DNA from: UBA4124 sp052034745
Lineage (GTDB): Bacteria > Patescibacteriota > Minisyncoccia > Phycocordibacterales > UBA9973
DNA: 29,394 nucleotides
Direction of reading: 5' to 3'
NCBI GenBank assembly: GCA_052034745.1
Contig: JBPOIF010000031.1
Location: 1-29,394 of the forward strand
Shown: piece after piece, positions 1 to 6,398 of the stretch
How the letters are laid out: every line of letters begins with the position of its first letter
Position numbering within the stretch: position 1 is the stretch's first letter
The notes under the pieces: generated by a model
Told to the model about the DNA's origin: nothing
Databases searched by the model: none
The model's input: only the letters and a program-made list of their open reading frames with translations
Made by a program: the position numbers and the translations under genes

Positions 1-8
1 TCGAGCAG

Positions 9-36
9 ATTATAGCACCGTTCAAAAATAAGTCAA
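9..36 (-). promoter_or_regulatory. sigma70-type promoter leading out of the window
   Basis: On the minus strand there is TTGACT, a 16-nt spacer and TATAAT preceded by TGC (extended -10). It points left, so the gene it drives lies outside the window. It matches the TTGACT-N17-TATAAT promoters found elsewhere in this window. Confidence 0.6.
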
Positions 37-56
37 GCATCCCCTTTTCCCTTCCA

Positions 57-84
57 TTTACTTCCCCTGGAAACTATGTAAAAT
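57..84 (+). promoter_or_regulatory. probable promoter of the tRNA-Leu/miaA unit
   Basis: TTTACT at 57-62, a 16-nt spacer and TAAAAT at 79-84 would start transcription near 91, about 14 nt before the first tRNA. A second AT-rich block (TATATAGT, 93-100) is too close to the tRNA to serve unless transcription begins at the tRNA itself. The rest of 1-104 shows no gene. Confidence 0.4.
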
Positions 85-104
85 AAGCTTCGTATATAGT
101 TGAT

Positions 105-190
105 GCCGCAGTGGCGGAATGGTAGACGCGATCGACTCAAAATCGATTACTCGCAAGGGTGTGAGAGTTCAAGTCTCTCCTGCGGCACCA
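105..190 (+). tRNA. tRNA-Leu (anticodon CAA)
   Basis: The acceptor arm GCCGCAG pairs with CTGCGGC, followed by discriminator A and an encoded CCA (188-190). The anticodon loop CTCAAAA on an ATCGA/TCGAT stem gives anticodon CAA (codon UUG). It has the long variable arm of a class II tRNA and a GTTCAAG T-loop. A36-A37-A38 is the recognition context for MiaA, whose gene lies downstream in the same unit, so this tRNA is a likely MiaA substrate (inference). Confidence 0.97.
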
Positions 191-203
191 ACTGTATACA
201 CAT

Positions 204-285
204 GCCCGAGTGGTGGAATTGGTAGACACGTACGCTTCAGGTGCGTATATCGCAAGATGTGAGAGTTCAAGTCTCTCTTCGGGCA
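204..285 (+). tRNA. tRNA-Leu (anticodon CAG)
   Basis: The acceptor arm GCCCGAG pairs with TTCGGGC (one G-U), with discriminator A285. The anticodon loop TTCAGGT on a TACGC/GCGTA stem gives anticodon CAG (codon CUG). The variable and T-arm segment is identical over many bases to the tRNA 13 nt upstream. CCA is not encoded: the discriminator is followed by CA, and that A is the first base of the miaA start codon. Confidence 0.97.
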
Positions 286-286
286 C

Positions 287-1117
287 ATGAATTCGCTTCC
301 AAAAATCATCGTCATCGCTGGTCCCACCGCAACAGGTAAATCAGACTATGCAGTCGACCTTGCAAAGAAAGTGGGTGGCGAGATCATCTCTGCTGATTCA
401 CGACAAGTATACAAAGGTCTTGATATCGGCAGTGGCAAGATCACCAAGCGAGAAATGCGTGGTATCCCCCACTACCTGCTCGATGTTGCTTCTCCAAAGA
501 GAACTTTTTCTGTCACGCAGTTCAAGCGACTCGCTACAAAAGCAATCTCTGAAATATATAAAAGAGGTCGTACTCCGATTATCTGCGGTGGTACTGGATT
601 TTATATTGATACCGTCCTCTACGATACGACGATCCCCGAGGTTCCACCAAATCAAACACTTCGAAAAAAGCTCTCTCGAAACACACCGGCAGAAAACTTT
701 GCACTCCTCAAACGTCTGGCACCATCTCGCGCTCGCACCATAGACAAGTACAACAATGTCCGCCTCATTCGTGCGATTGAAATAGCAACCGCGCTTGGCA
801 CCGTGCCAAAAACAAAAAGAAAAAAGAGGTACGATGTCCAGTGGCACTATCTCGATTTTCCTGACGAAACGCTCCGCGAGCGGATCCATATACGCCTCTT
901 GAAACGCATGCGACACGGTATGGTAGCCGAAGTGGAACGTCTCCACAAGCAAGGACTCTCGTGGAAACGTCTCGAATCACTCGGACTCGAATATCGATAC
1001 CTCGCGCTCTACCTTCAAGGCAAACTCACCAAACAAGAGATGCTCTTGCAACTTGAGCTCGCCATCTGGCATTTTGCAAAACGCCAACGCACCTGGTTCA
1101 AAAAATACGCACGCTGA
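287..1117 (+). CDS. miaA: tRNA dimethylallyltransferase MiaA
   Basis: MiaA transfers a dimethylallyl group from DMAPP to N6 of A37 in tRNAs reading UNN codons. The 276-aa product carries the P-loop GPTATGKS at residues 12-19, the ISADSRQVYKGLDIGSGK segment (about 34-51) and the GGTGFYI motif (about 101-107). The family is usually about 300 aa or longer, so this is a short form, as expected in reduced genomes. The ATG at 287 is the only sensible start: later Met codons would remove the P-loop, and earlier codons lie inside the tRNA. The start is 1 nt after the tRNA-Leu(CAG) discriminator base, so no ribosome-binding site is possible. Trimming of the tRNA 3' end would leave a leaderless message. 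The stop is 2 nt from the stop of the convergent pilin gene. Confidence 0.95.
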   Translation: MNSLPKIIVIAGPTATGKSDYAVDLAKKVGGEIISADSRQVYKGLDIGSGKITKREMRGIPHYLLDVASPKRTFSVTQFKRLATKAISEIYKRGRTPIICGGTGFYIDTVLYDTTIPEVPPNQTLRKKLSRNTPAENFALLKRLAPSRARTIDKYNNVRLIRAIEIATALGTVPKTKRKKRYDVQWHYLDFPDETLRERIHIRLLKRMRHGMVAEVERLHKQGLSWKRLESLGLEYRYLALYLQGKLTKQEMLLQLELAIWHFAKRQRTWFKKYAR

Positions 1118-1119
1118 AA

Positions 1120-1656
1120 CTAAGGCAGTATGTACAACATACAATCAACATAGTTCGCATGTGTTGTGTACACCTTCCCTATACCACAACTATCAGATCG
1201 AAGGGGCGTCTCTACTCGATAATTAAGTACTGCTCCTGAAGAAAAAACTGTTCCGTCATATCCTGTCCCTCCAGACCATGCACTATGGTAAATATAACCA
1301 CCATACCCGCGGGTACCTCCTTTGGGATCAGCAGGAAACCGGACTTTGTAAGTATTCATAAACCCGATCACACCCATACTCCCTCCATAGACGGACCATC
1401 CTTCGTAACACGTCTGACTAACACATGCCCATACTCCTCCTGTTGAAGGAAGTGCCCCGCCATTTGAATCATATCCATTATAAAAACCGTTCTGAAGTGA
1501 CTTTATGTCTGAAAGACGTGTCGTATTACGAGCTTTTGTTCGCGCAGTGTTGATTGCAAAAATAACAACAATAGAAAAAACAACAATAATCGCGATCACG
1601 ATAAGGAGCTCAAGGAGTGTAAACCCTTTTTCTTTTTTTGTTCCCCAAGCATACAT
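1120..1656 (-). CDS. type IV pilin-like protein (prepilin, 178 aa)
   Basis: The N-terminus has a short basic leader ending in KEKG, then FTLLELLIVIAI: the prepilin peptidase site (cut G|F, Glu at +5) and the hydrophobic assembly helix of type IV pilins and pseudopilins. The rest is a globular, Gly/Tyr/Ser-rich head of about 130 aa. It has four cysteines in two pairs (CVSQTC, and a later pair near the C-terminus) that could form disulfides; a VKOR-type oxidase is encoded at 28192. The ATG at 1656 lies directly against the CCA end of tRNA-Trp. A longer in-frame reading to 1773 would pass through that tRNA and is rejected. Whether it is a major pilin, a minor pilin or a pseudopilin cannot be told from the sequence. 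Confidence 0.85.
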   Translation of the reverse strand: MYAWGTKKEKGFTLLELLIVIAIIVVFSIVVIFAINTARTKARNTTRLSDIKSLQNGFYNGYDSNGGALPSTGGVWACVSQTCYEGWSVYGGSMGVIGFMNTYKVRFPADPKGGTRGYGGYIYHSAWSGGTGYDGTVFSSGAVLNYRVETPLRSDSCGIGKVYTTHANYVDCMLYILP

Positions 1657-1730
1657 TGGCGGGCGATGTAGGAATCGAACCCACACCAGCGGTTTTGGAG
1701 ACCGCTGTTCTACCACTAAACTAATCGCCC
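1657..1730 (-). tRNA. tRNA-Trp (anticodon CCA)
   Basis: The acceptor arm GGGCGAT pairs with ATCGCCC, followed by discriminator G and an encoded CCA (1657-1659). The anticodon loop CTCCAAA on a GCGGT/ACCGC stem gives anticodon CCA (codon UGG). A37 in this context is another typical MiaA target. The pilin ATG follows the final A with no gap. Confidence 0.97.
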
Positions 1731-1743
1731 TCGTGCACCCGAA

Positions 1744-1752
1744 ACTATAGCA
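1744..1752 (-). promoter_or_regulatory. extended -10 promoter of tRNA-Trp/pilin
   Basis: TGCTATAGT on the minus strand is an extended -10 element ending 13 nt before the tRNA 5' end. It lies right behind the T-tract of the rpmG terminator. No good -35 is visible. Confidence 0.45.
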
Positions 1753-1773
1753 AAAAAGTGGTCTTTCGACCAC
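1752..1773 (-). terminator. intrinsic terminator of rpmG
   Basis: A GTGGTC-GAAA-GACCAC hairpin (6 bp, GNRA-type loop) is followed by six T on the minus strand, 7 nt after the rpmG stop. Confidence 0.85.
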
Positions 1774-1780
1774 TGTTTTG

Positions 1781-1939
1781 CTATTTCTTTGATTCCTTGA
1801 AGGTAATCACTTTGCGCAATTTCTTGCTGTATTTCTTTTGCTCAAGCTTAACATCTGCAAGCTTTTTGCGGTTTTTGCTGGTCCAATAGACCTCCTTGGT
1901 CTCCTTATTGACGAGCTTTACCAAATTATCCTGTGACAT
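1781..1939 (-). CDS. rpmG: 50S ribosomal protein bL33
   Basis: This 52-aa basic protein begins MSQDNLVKLVN and contains VYWTSKNRKK, LEQKKYSKKLRKV and TFKESKK. These match the bL33 pattern (Y-x-T-x-KN-x-R, LELKK-Y/F, K-x-V-x-Y/F-KE-x-K). bL33 sits near the E site of the large subunit. The zinc-binding CxxC pairs of some bL33 forms are absent, so this is the zinc-free type. It is followed by its own terminator and preceded by an extended -10, so it appears to be monocistronic. The ATG lies 9 nt from the -10 box, giving a leader of only about 2-3 nt. Confidence 0.92.
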   Translation of the reverse strand: MSQDNLVKLVNKETKEVYWTSKNRKKLADVKLEQKKYSKKLRKVITFKESKK

Positions 1940-1948
1940 AGTGGAAGG

Positions 1949-1957
1949 ACTATACCA
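1949..1957 (-). promoter_or_regulatory. rpmG promoter (extended -10)
   Basis: TGGTATAGT ends 9 nt before the rpmG ATG. A weak -35 (TTGCTC) lies 17 nt upstream. Transcription should begin about 2-3 nt before the start codon. Confidence 0.5.
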
Positions 1958-1987
1958 CCAAAGCCTTTTTTGAGCAACTCAAATATA

Positions 1988-2016
1988 TTGACTTTATATG
2001 ATAAATATGATATAAT
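1988..2016 (+). promoter_or_regulatory. consensus sigma70 promoter for the 143-aa orphan gene
   Basis: TTGACT (1988-1993), exactly 17 nt, then TATAAT (2011-2016). Predicted start is near 2023, giving an 80-nt leader before the ATG at 2104. Confidence 0.85.
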
Positions 2017-2029
2017 TATTTTAAACCTT

Positions 2030-2090
2030 GGTTAGGAAAAGCACAGCGTTCCAGTCTTCCTCGTTCTGTAACATTGTGCTTTTCCTAACT
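2030..2090 (+). promoter_or_regulatory. long hairpin in the 5' leader
   Basis: The arm at 2030-2049 pairs with 2071-2090: 16 Watson-Crick or G-U pairs in a row, one more G-U, one mismatch and two closing pairs, around a 21-nt pyrimidine-rich loop. There is no T-tract, so it is not an ordinary terminator. It lies between a strong promoter and the ORF at 2104. It could regulate translation or message stability, be an RNase III-type site, or be a small RNA in its own right. Confidence 0.6.
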
Positions 2091-2103
2091 AAAACCATTT
2101 AAA

Positions 2104-2535
2104 ATGAACATTGTTAAGTCATTTTCTGCTTTGATAACAAAGCAAGGATACTGCGTCAAAGCGGTACTCACCGATAAAAGTTCTGTCGTTTTCTTCACCG
2201 ATAACGACATGAACCATCGAACCTGGCAGGCAACCGAAAATAACCCGGATCTCCTGCTCAACATCCATGAGTTCCATCGGCTCAGAGACCGGGTCAAGCT
2301 GAAAGAGGTATCTCTTTTGCTTCACCAGGAAAAATCTCTCCTCCCGATCGTGGAAAACCTACTCAAAGATCCGTACTACGGATTCGATGAGGTCTGGCGC
2401 CGTAAAAACAAGGTCACTGAATACGACCTGAAAAGAAACAAAGGACCAGAAGTTGTTCCACGGTACATTGAGGATACAGGATCCACCCTAGGACAACTCC
2501 CCGGACTGTCCGAACTCAAAAAAAGATTTGTGTGA
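2104..2535 (+). CDS. hypothetical protein, 143 aa
   Basis: Not recognised. The product is soluble and mixed-charge, with no signal peptide or membrane helix. It begins MNIVKSFSALITKQGY, has a central part suggesting alpha/beta structure (LTDKSSVVFFTDNDM) and a basic, polar C-terminal third ending in LSELKKRFV. The reading frame is supported by a consensus promoter upstream and a strong terminator downstream, making a single-gene unit. The ATG at 2104 has no Shine-Dalgarno; the sequence just before it is A-rich. The leader carries a long hairpin. A 9-bp inverted repeat spans the stop codon (2527-2546). Confidence 0.7.
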   Translation: MNIVKSFSALITKQGYCVKAVLTDKSSVVFFTDNDMNHRTWQATENNPDLLLNIHEFHRLRDRVKLKEVSLLLHQEKSLLPIVENLLKDPYYGFDEVWRRKNKVTEYDLKRNKGPEVVPRYIEDTGSTLGQLPGLSELKKRFV

Positions 2536-2557
2536 TCTCACACAAACTGAAACAGCA

Positions 2558-2584
2558 AGCTCACCAGCAATGGTGGGCTTTTTT
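2558..2584 (+). terminator. intrinsic terminator of the 143-aa gene
   Basis: AGCTCACC pairs with GGTGGGCT around AGCAAT and is followed by TTTTTT, 22 nt after the stop codon. Confidence 0.9.
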
Positions 2585-2616
2585 ATTTTTTCGTTGTTTA
2601 TGGTACAACAATACAG

Positions 2617-3099
2617 ATGATGGCCTCAAAGAAAAAGAAACAACAAAAGCGCGAGCTCGAAGCTCGCGCACATCGAGCAACAGAGGTTATCGGTTCTCCT
2701 CGCTCGCTTCTCGTCCACAGCGTACTCTTTGTCGTATGTTTTATGCTCCCCCTCTTTGGGGTAGACTTTGACCGTGTGCTCCTCGTACTTACCACTGCGG
2801 TATCGCTCGAAGCGATCTACCTCGCTATCTTTATCCAAATGAGTGTAAACAAAAACACGCAAGATATCGAAGAGATTCAAGAGGATGTCGAAGAGATCCA
2901 GGAAGACGTGGAAGAGATTCAAGAGGATGTGGACGAGATTCAGGAAGACGTTGATGAGATCCAAAAAGACGTGGAAGAAATCGAAGAAGACAGTGAGGAA
3001 GATCAAAAAGTAGAAGCCAAGGAAGCAAAAGCGATCATTGCCATTCAGACAATCCTCACCCAACTCCAGAAAGAGATTGAACAACTCAAAAAGAAATAA
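2617..3099 (+). CDS. two-helix membrane protein with heptad coiled coil (DUF1003-like)
   Basis: 160 aa. Residues 1-25 are basic and cytoplasmic. Two membrane helices follow at about 33-49 and 55-74. The second, with SLEAIYLAIF and a nearby QMSVNKN, resembles the end of the DUF1003 core (a membrane domain of unknown function). Residues 81-125 are an acidic coiled coil built from six successive seven-residue units of the type EEIQEDV, encoded by an imperfect 21-bp DNA repeat. A Lys/Glu-rich helix ends the protein. The likely role is a membrane-anchored scaffold or oligomerising rod; no catalytic motif is seen. Two adjacent ATGs (2617 and 2620) could start it, and neither has a Shine-Dalgarno. 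A strong terminator follows at once. Confidence 0.8.
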   Translation: MMASKKKKQQKRELEARAHRATEVIGSPRSLLVHSVLFVVCFMLPLFGVDFDRVLLVLTTAVSLEAIYLAIFIQMSVNKNTQDIEEIQEDVEEIQEDVEEIQEDVDEIQEDVDEIQKDVEEIEEDSEEDQKVEAKEAKAIIAIQTILTQLQKEIEQLKKK

Positions 3100-3103
3100 A
3101 ATA

Positions 3104-3129
3104 ACCCCGTCACTTGCAAGCGACGGGGT
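3104..3129. terminator. bidirectional terminator
   Basis: ACCCCGTC pairs with GACGGGGT. T-rich sequence follows on both strands, so it can serve the plus-strand gene ending at 3099 and the minus-strand gene ending at 3138. Confidence 0.85.
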
Positions 3130-3137
3130 GTTTATTT

Positions 3138-3425
3138 TTATTTTGTCCCAAAAAGGGCAAACATGTTTATAAGTGCAATCACCCAAAAGGTGACTGCTAC
3201 CTTGCTCGGTTTTTTGTTTACATCGATCGTTTTTTCCAAAAGCAACAATGCAATCCATGCAGACCCGGCACACAGAAAACTGTTTACCATGGGGTAATCA
3301 ATGTATGCCCAGGCAAAGCACTGGGGAGCAAACATATAAACGAAAATTGAAATCAAGAGAATCAGCAGGAAAAAAACTATTCCCTGAACTGACATACTTA
3401 CTGAAACATTTAAAGAACTTTTCAT
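3138..3425 (-). CDS. small three-helix membrane protein, 95 aa
   Basis: Not recognised by family. Three hydrophobic segments are visible, at about residues 13-33, 42-62 and 74-91. A Lys-rich loop (KTIDVNKKPSK) lies between the second and third and is probably cytoplasmic. There is no signal peptidase site. It has its own promoter and terminator, so it is a single-gene unit. The ATG at 3425 follows a leader of about 18 nt without a Shine-Dalgarno. Confidence 0.7.
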   Translation of the reverse strand: MKSSLNVSVSMSVQGIVFFLLILLISIFVYMFAPQCFAWAYIDYPMVNSFLCAGSAWIALLLLEKTIDVNKKPSKVAVTFWVIALINMFALFGTK

Positions 3426-3449
3426 TTGAATTGATTTTTGGTTGATACA

Positions 3450-3478
3450 ATTATATCACCTTTTGAACAAAAAGTCAA
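3450..3478 (-). promoter_or_regulatory. consensus promoter of the 95-aa membrane protein
   Basis: TTGACT, 17 nt, TATAAT on the minus strand. The -35 and spacer start (TTGACTTTTTG) closely resembles the promoter at 29345-29373. Confidence 0.85.
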
Positions 3479-3501
3479 TCCCGCATCGCGTGCGCGATTT
3501 T

Positions 3502-3570
3502 TTATATCTTAAACTCAACAGCAGTTCCATCTTTGTACTTGACAAATATGTAGTACCTGCTATACTGCAA
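3502..3570 (-). pseudogene. possible degenerate copy of the ychF 3' end
   Basis: Between an in-frame TAG and the TAA at 3502-3504 the minus strand reads YYIFVKYKDGTAVEFKI. The real YchF C-terminus, about 130 bp away on the same strand, reads EYIVKDGDVIEFKI. The two share YI, VK, DG and EFKI in order. No normal start codon (only TTG) and no promoter is evident. It may be a decayed tandem duplicate of the TGS-domain tail, an unrelated microprotein, or chance. Confidence 0.25.
3539..3566 (+). promoter_or_regulatory. promoter with no gene behind it
   Basis: TTGACA, 16 nt, TATACT. A second extended -10 (TGCTATAAT, 3578-3586) follows. Transcripts from either would meet the terminator at 3592-3627 almost at once. 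Confidence 0.5.
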
Positions 3571-3591
3571 TTGAATATGCTATAATATAAG

Positions 3592-3627
3592 TCCCTGAAG
3601 AAGCTTAGGCTGATTCGGGGATTTTTT
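3592..3627 (+). terminator. plus-strand intrinsic terminator facing ychF
   Basis: TCCCTGAA pairs with TTCGGGGA (one G-U), with a small inner AGC/GCT pairing, followed by six T. It is oriented so that plus-strand transcripts stop before running antisense into ychF (stop at 3634). Confidence 0.75.
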
Positions 3628-3633
3628 ATTTTC

Positions 3634-4635
3634 CTAGATTTTAAATTCTATAACATCGCCGTCTTTGACGATGTACTCCTTGCCTTCAATACGGACTTTA
3701 CCATGCGCTCTCGCCTCAGCGTACGACCCTGCATCGAGAAGGTCCTTCCAGTTGATCACCTCTGCGCGAATAAACTTGTCTTTAAAGTCTGTGTGTATTG
3801 CAGTCCCTGCAATCGGTGCTGTACTTCCTGCTTTGATAGTCCATGCACGAGTTTCATCAGCACCAGTTGTAAAGTAGGTTTCAAGTCCGAGCAGTTTGTA
3901 CGCTTCTGCAATGAGGGTATCAAATCCTGTTTCAAACACAGGGTCTATCTCTACATACGGTCCAGGAATCTTTGCAGCAACTTCTTGTGCGAGATTTTCA
4001 TTTGCTGCAGACGTATTGAGACCATAGAGAATCGGCTTCATCGTGAGCAGGTTGAGCTGTGCGACAAGTGGTACCTCTTTTTCATCAAGTACTACCGAAC
4101 TTGCCATCTGTTCTGCTTCAAGAGCGTTCTTTATCTTTTCAAGCGCGCCGTGGAGAATAACTGCTTCCTTCTCCCCTCGCTTCACCTCACGACCATTGGT
4201 CTCCATACGCTTGTTCACCACATCAAGATCGGCAAGAATGAGCTCGTAATTGATAACGAGAATATCAGAGAGTGGGTCGACTTTGTTTGCAACATGGATG
4301 ATATCTTTGTCGACAAACGTGCGCACCATCTCAAGGATAGCGTCGACTTCACGAATATGGGCGAGAAACTTGTTCCCCAACCCTTCCCCTTTTGAGGCAC
4401 CGGAGACAAGCCCTGCGATATCGACAAATTCTATTGCGGCAGGAATCGTCTTTGCAGACTTTGAAAATTCAGACAGTTGTAACAATCGCTCGTCAGGAAC
4501 AGCAACGATACCCACTGACGGATCAATCGTGCAGAACGGGTAGTTCTCGGCAGGGACGCCCTTTTTCGTCAGAGCGTTAAAGAGTGTCGATTTTCCTACA
4601 TTTGGCAGTCCAACGATACCGATTGATAGTCCCAT
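3634..4635 (-). CDS. ychF: Obg-like ATPase YchF
   Basis: YchF/OLA1 proteins are ribosome-associated P-loop NTPases of the Obg family that prefer ATP. The 333-aa product has G1 GLPNVGKST at residues 9-17 and G3 VDIAGLVSGASKGEGLGNKF, which carries the DxAGL signature and the YchF-type GxGLGN. It ends in a TGS domain (about 250-333, ending DGDVIEFKI). The family is usually about 360 aa, so this is slightly short but complete at both ends. The usual NKxD specificity motif is not seen, in line with ATP preference. The gene has its own near-leaderless promoter in the 38-nt gap behind the cohesin gene and may also be read from that operon. Confidence 0.95.
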   Translation of the reverse strand: MGLSIGIVGLPNVGKSTLFNALTKKGVPAENYPFCTIDPSVGIVAVPDERLLQLSEFSKSAKTIPAAIEFVDIAGLVSGASKGEGLGNKFLAHIREVDAILEMVRTFVDKDIIHVANKVDPLSDILVINYELILADLDVVNKRMETNGREVKRGEKEAVILHGALEKIKNALEAEQMASSVVLDEKEVPLVAQLNLLTMKPILYGLNTSAANENLAQEVAAKIPGPYVEIDPVFETGFDTLIAEAYKLLGLETYFTTGADETRAWTIKAGSTAPIAGTAIHTDFKDKFIRAEVINWKDLLDAGSYAEARAHGKVRIEGKEYIVKDGDVIEFKI

Positions 4636-4644
4636 AGTGGCATA

Positions 4645-4673
4645 AATATAGCAAAACAGTGCCTAAAAGTCAT
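4645..4673 (-). promoter_or_regulatory. ychF promoter
   Basis: ATGACT, 17 nt, TATATT with TGC before it (extended -10). The -10 ends 9 nt before the ychF ATG, so the transcript would have a 2-3-nt leader. The -35 abuts the stop of the upstream cohesin gene. Confidence 0.6.
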
Positions 4674-6398
4674 CTACAAGAGTTTCTTGAGCTTCTTCTC
4701 AATAAACGCGTCCACGTCGCTTATATTCTTCTGTATCTGCTTGAAGATGAGTTCTTCGTTTTTGTTCAAATCTCTATCAACGCGAATCTTTTCAAGCTCA
4801 ACAAGTTGGTCATTGAGCTCCTCCTTCAGAAGATTCACTGCGGTATGCACATCTTCGATGGCGTGCTGAAGTCCTTTTTTGTTTTTCTTTTTCAAAGACA
4901 AAAACTTATGCCAGCCAATATACAAAACGATCAGGAGGAGGAGCCCGAGACCGAGCGCGACAACAACCCACAGAAGCGCGACAGAGACCTTTGCGATTTC
5001 ACTCTTGAGTACCGTGATATAGATTCGTTCAGATGGCACACTCTTGACCGTCGCACTCAAAACCGTCCGTGCGGACACAGAAACCGTACCAACTTCTTTT
5101 ATCCGATCAGTCGTCACCGAGAACGTTCCGTCAGGCGCAATAGTTTGTGTGTATGTTTTTATCGTTTTTCCTTTTGACTCGATGATAACCTCTACCTGTT
5201 TGTTAAAATAGTCACTCGTTCCAAACACGGTCACTGATTCGCCTCTCTGTATCTCCAAAGGCGATACCGAAAGTGTCGGAGTGCTGATAAACGAACTCGT
5301 AAAGGTGGTGGTTGCTTGTGTATGATTGCCTGCTTTGTCATACGCAGTGACCAGGACAGTATGTGTGCCCTCTTTTTGAGGAGGAAGGGTAAATGCAGAA
5401 GAGGTATCGAGGTCTGCTTTTCGAACAACCAACGGATCCCCTCCATCAATCGCAACCGAATAGTACTCGATCCCGGAGGTGGCATCCTTTGCATCAAGCA
5501 CAATGGTTGATACCGATCCGGTGGTCGTCACTACTGGAGTAAATGTTTCTGGCGCAGTGGTGTCTATCCGTATCGTGTAGTGCGTAAGCGGACTCCACCC
5601 ATTTGCGTTGGCGTATCGTATATGAAAATAATAGACACCATCAGTTAGATTCGTCAGTGTTTTTTGTGTGACTGAATTGTCGTAAGAAATCGTTGGTATT
5701 CCAAGAGGGGTCTTGTTCGTTTGGGCCTGAATCGAAGTGATCCCTGTTGGAACCTTCCAATCAAATGAAGCGGTACCTGACGCATACCAATGTTCTTGAT
5801 CAGGATGTGTCCCCGAAGACACTACCGGCTTGAGAGGGACGAGATTTTTTGTCACCGGTTGTTCGTCAACAGGAGCAGCAGGAAGCTCTTCGACACCTCC
5901 GATTGCAATAGTTGCCGACCCTTTACTTGAGAGAACATCGGTGCCGAGCCCGTCATTTTGACGAACGGCAGCATCAGTAAAAAGAAGTGACGCTGTCCCC
6001 TGTTTTTTTGCTTTAAAAGTAACTGAAGCGATTGTCCCAGCGCTTCCACTATACCCAGGGCTTGCGATACCTCCATTAAAAGAGACTTTTCCTGATGCAT
6101 TTGAATAGGAAGGGTCTTCGACCCATAGGGTAAATATCGATCCCGCTTTACTTACCGAAACAACCTCAAGCAGATCAGTGGGAAACTGCAGTGTCGCTTC
6201 GGCGTTGTTGATAGAAACACCGAGCGTATTGGTGAGGATCTTGATAGTGACGATATTTCCCGCAGAGAGAGTTGTCGTACTCGGAGAAAGAGAAAGCGTT
6301 GCTGCGCTCGCAGAAGATGTTGCAAGCAAACAAAAAGCAACTACGAGAAAGAGTGTTTTTTGTATTCGATTAAGAGATGTTTGATTGTCGTTGAGCAT
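4674..6398 (-). CDS. membrane-anchored cohesin-domain surface protein, 574 aa
   Basis: Layout: Sec signal peptide (about 1-33, cut after SASAA); cohesin-like domain (about 34-165), recognised by the TLSLSPSTTTLSAGNIVTI start, AEATLQFPTDLLEVV, VSFNGGI and GTIASVTFKAK; an Ig/FN3-like domain with HPDQEHWYASGTASFDW (about 198-280); a second Ig-like domain ending in VTAYDKAGN (about 283-368); a further beta domain (about 373-463); one membrane helix (about 471-494); and a Lys-rich cytoplasmic coiled coil (about 500-574). Cohesins bind dockerins, and a dockerin protein is encoded two genes upstream. The ATG overlaps the end of the preceding cohesin gene by 29 bp, so translation is probably coupled. 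The predicted role is a surface receptor that displays the dockerin protein. The exact cohesin type cannot be judged by eye. Confidence 0.82.
   Translation of the reverse strand: MLNDNQTSLNRIQKTLFLVVAFCLLATSSASAATLSLSPSTTTLSAGNIVTIKILTNTLGVSINNAEATLQFPTDLLEVVSVSKAGSIFTLWVEDPSYSNASGKVSFNGGIASPGYSGSAGTIASVTFKAKKQGTASLLFTDAAVRQNDGLGTDVLSSKGSATIAIGGVEELPAAPVDEQPVTKNLVPLKPVVSSGTHPDQEHWYASGTASFDWKVPTGITSIQAQTNKTPLGIPTISYDNSVTQKTLTNLTDGVYYFHIRYANANGWSPLTHYTIRIDTTAPETFTPVVTTTGSVSTIVLDAKDATSGIEYYSVAIDGGDPLVVRKADLDTSSAFTLPPQKEGTHTVLVTAYDKAGNHTQATTTFTSSFISTPTLSVSPLEIQRGESVTVFGTSDYFNKQVEVIIESKGKTIKTYTQTIAPDGTFSVTTDRIKEVGTVSVSARTVLSATVKSVPSERIYITVLKSEIAKVSVALLWVVVALGLGLLLLIVLYIGWHKFLSLKKKNKKGLQHAIEDVHTAVNLLKEELNDQLVELEKIRVDRDLNKNEELIFKQIQKNISDVDAFIEKKLKKLL

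Noticed and set aside
398..952. A 184-residue minus-strand open frame.
   Set aside because: It lies wholly inside miaA, which has clear motifs on the other strand.
1657..1773. Longer N-terminus for the pilin-like protein reading through to 1773.
   Set aside because: The extra codons pass through the tRNA-Trp gene; the prepilin leader begins properly at ATG 1656.
2626..3273. A 215-residue minus-strand frame rich in Leu and Phe.
   Set aside because: It is a shadow of the heptad repeats of the membrane coiled-coil gene and runs through the bidirectional terminator.
3484..3504. GC-rich hairpin followed by six T on the plus strand.
   Set aside because: The stem is only 5-6 bp and no plus-strand gene ends nearby; too weak to call a terminator.
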